Below are positions 63,869-64,000 of a DNA stretch of 64,000 nucleotides, piece by piece. The DNA is from JAIBCM01 sp041395165. Lineage in GTDB: Bacteria > Verrucomicrobiota > Verrucomicrobiia > JADLBR01 > JAIBCM01. The DNA is taken from NCBI GenBank assembly GCA_041395165.1, contig JAWLBA010000001.1:372001-436000 (forward strand). The letters are read 5' to 3'. The notes under the pieces are model-generated. The model was given only the letters and a program-made list of their open reading frames with translations. It was not told where the DNA came from and did no database searches. Made by a program: the position numbers and the translations under genes. Every line of letters starts with the position of its first letter. Within the stretch, counting starts at the first letter, position 1.

Positions 63869-64000
63869 CTAGAAATGAATGGCCGGGATAGAGTGCAAGC
63901 CTTCAAAAGGCTTGGGGGAGATGGGGTTTTTGGCGTAAGGAGATTGTTTCATGAGATGAATTTGAGTTTCGGTTAAGTGTTCGGAGCCAAAGATATTTTT
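63869..64000 (-). CDS. C-terminal end of a gene running off the window
   Basis: An open frame enters from the right edge: the last 43 codons read NIFGSEHLTETQIHLMKQSP and so on, ending SIPAIHF, with the stop at 63871-63869. No stop interrupts it to the window edge. Too little is visible to name a family. Confidence 0.4.
   Translation of the reverse strand, partial: KNIFGSEHLTETQIHLMKQSPYAKNPISPKPFEGLHSIPAIHF

Overview
The window reads as chromosomal DNA of a moderately AT-rich Gram-negative bacterium. It encodes outer-membrane barrel proteins, a porin-like gene, a TatA-like gene, LPS-type glycosyltransferases and a DUF374 acyltransferase. Housekeeping genes (clpB, dnaK-groES-groEL, aroB, aroK, cysS, ispF, glnB-glnA, mnmE, queE) lie among lineage-specific genes. 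Abundant sulfotransferase and CgeB-like genes, the dnaK-groES-groEL order, a GH75-like protein and the GroEL C-terminus fit the PVC superphylum, most likely Verrucomicrobiota. That placement is inference from gene content only.

Layout. 0-4.7 kb: clpB, a hypothetical gene, a diverged remnant of a clpB 3' end, and two tandem exported paralogues. 4.7-8.1 kb: aroB, a MazF/PemK-type toxin-antitoxin pair, and two lineage-specific genes, one with an HExxH motif. 8.1-12.6 kb: palindromic repeats, then the dnaK-groES-groEL chaperone block. 12.7-28.2 kb: an odd beta-rich protein, a glycan locus (glycosyltransferases and three sulfotransferase-like genes), a HAD-Nudix fusion, aroK, a large repeat protein, an M48 lipoprotein and another glycosyltransferase. 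28.3-35.9 kb: a His-rich porin-like gene in several frames, an MFS transporter, a frameshifted tatA, and an NtrB/NtrC-like two-component pair whose regulator lacks GAFTGA. 36-44.5 kb: cysS, ispF, a frameshifted glycosyltransferase, a Ser/Thr kinase, a GNAT-HDAC pair, an AstD-like dehydrogenase and an acyltransferase. 44.7-47.1 kb: an IS1595-type remnant with cargo genes between two 127-bp copies of the glnB sigma-54 promoter region. 47.1-49.4 kb: glnB-glnA, tRNA-Val, and a GIY-YIG cassette flanked by a duplicated tRNA 3' end. 49.5-58.8 kb: a DASS transporter, a CNNM protein, three tandem paralogues built on a repeated module, moaD, mnmE, a ferredoxin, a DciA-like gene, queE and an outer-membrane protein. 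58.9-64 kb: an amine oxidase, a GH75-like protein, and helical hypothetical proteins, one broken by frameshifts.

Themes. (1) Three small insertions are each bordered by a partial duplicate of the neighbouring conserved locus: the clpB 3' end, the glnB promoter, and the tRNA-Val 3' end. (2) clpB, dnaK and glnB share a TTGGCA-N6-TTG-like signal resembling sigma-54 -24/-12 promoters. In clpB and dnaK it sits at the same distance from ATG and no Shine-Dalgarno is visible. (3) Many accessory genes are split by single-base length changes in homopolymers, while most housekeeping genes are intact. This is either genuine decay or homopolymer sequencing error. (4) Several hydrophilic, signal-less, lineage-specific proteins occur, including a five-copy module family at 52.4-54.7 kb that I do not recognise.
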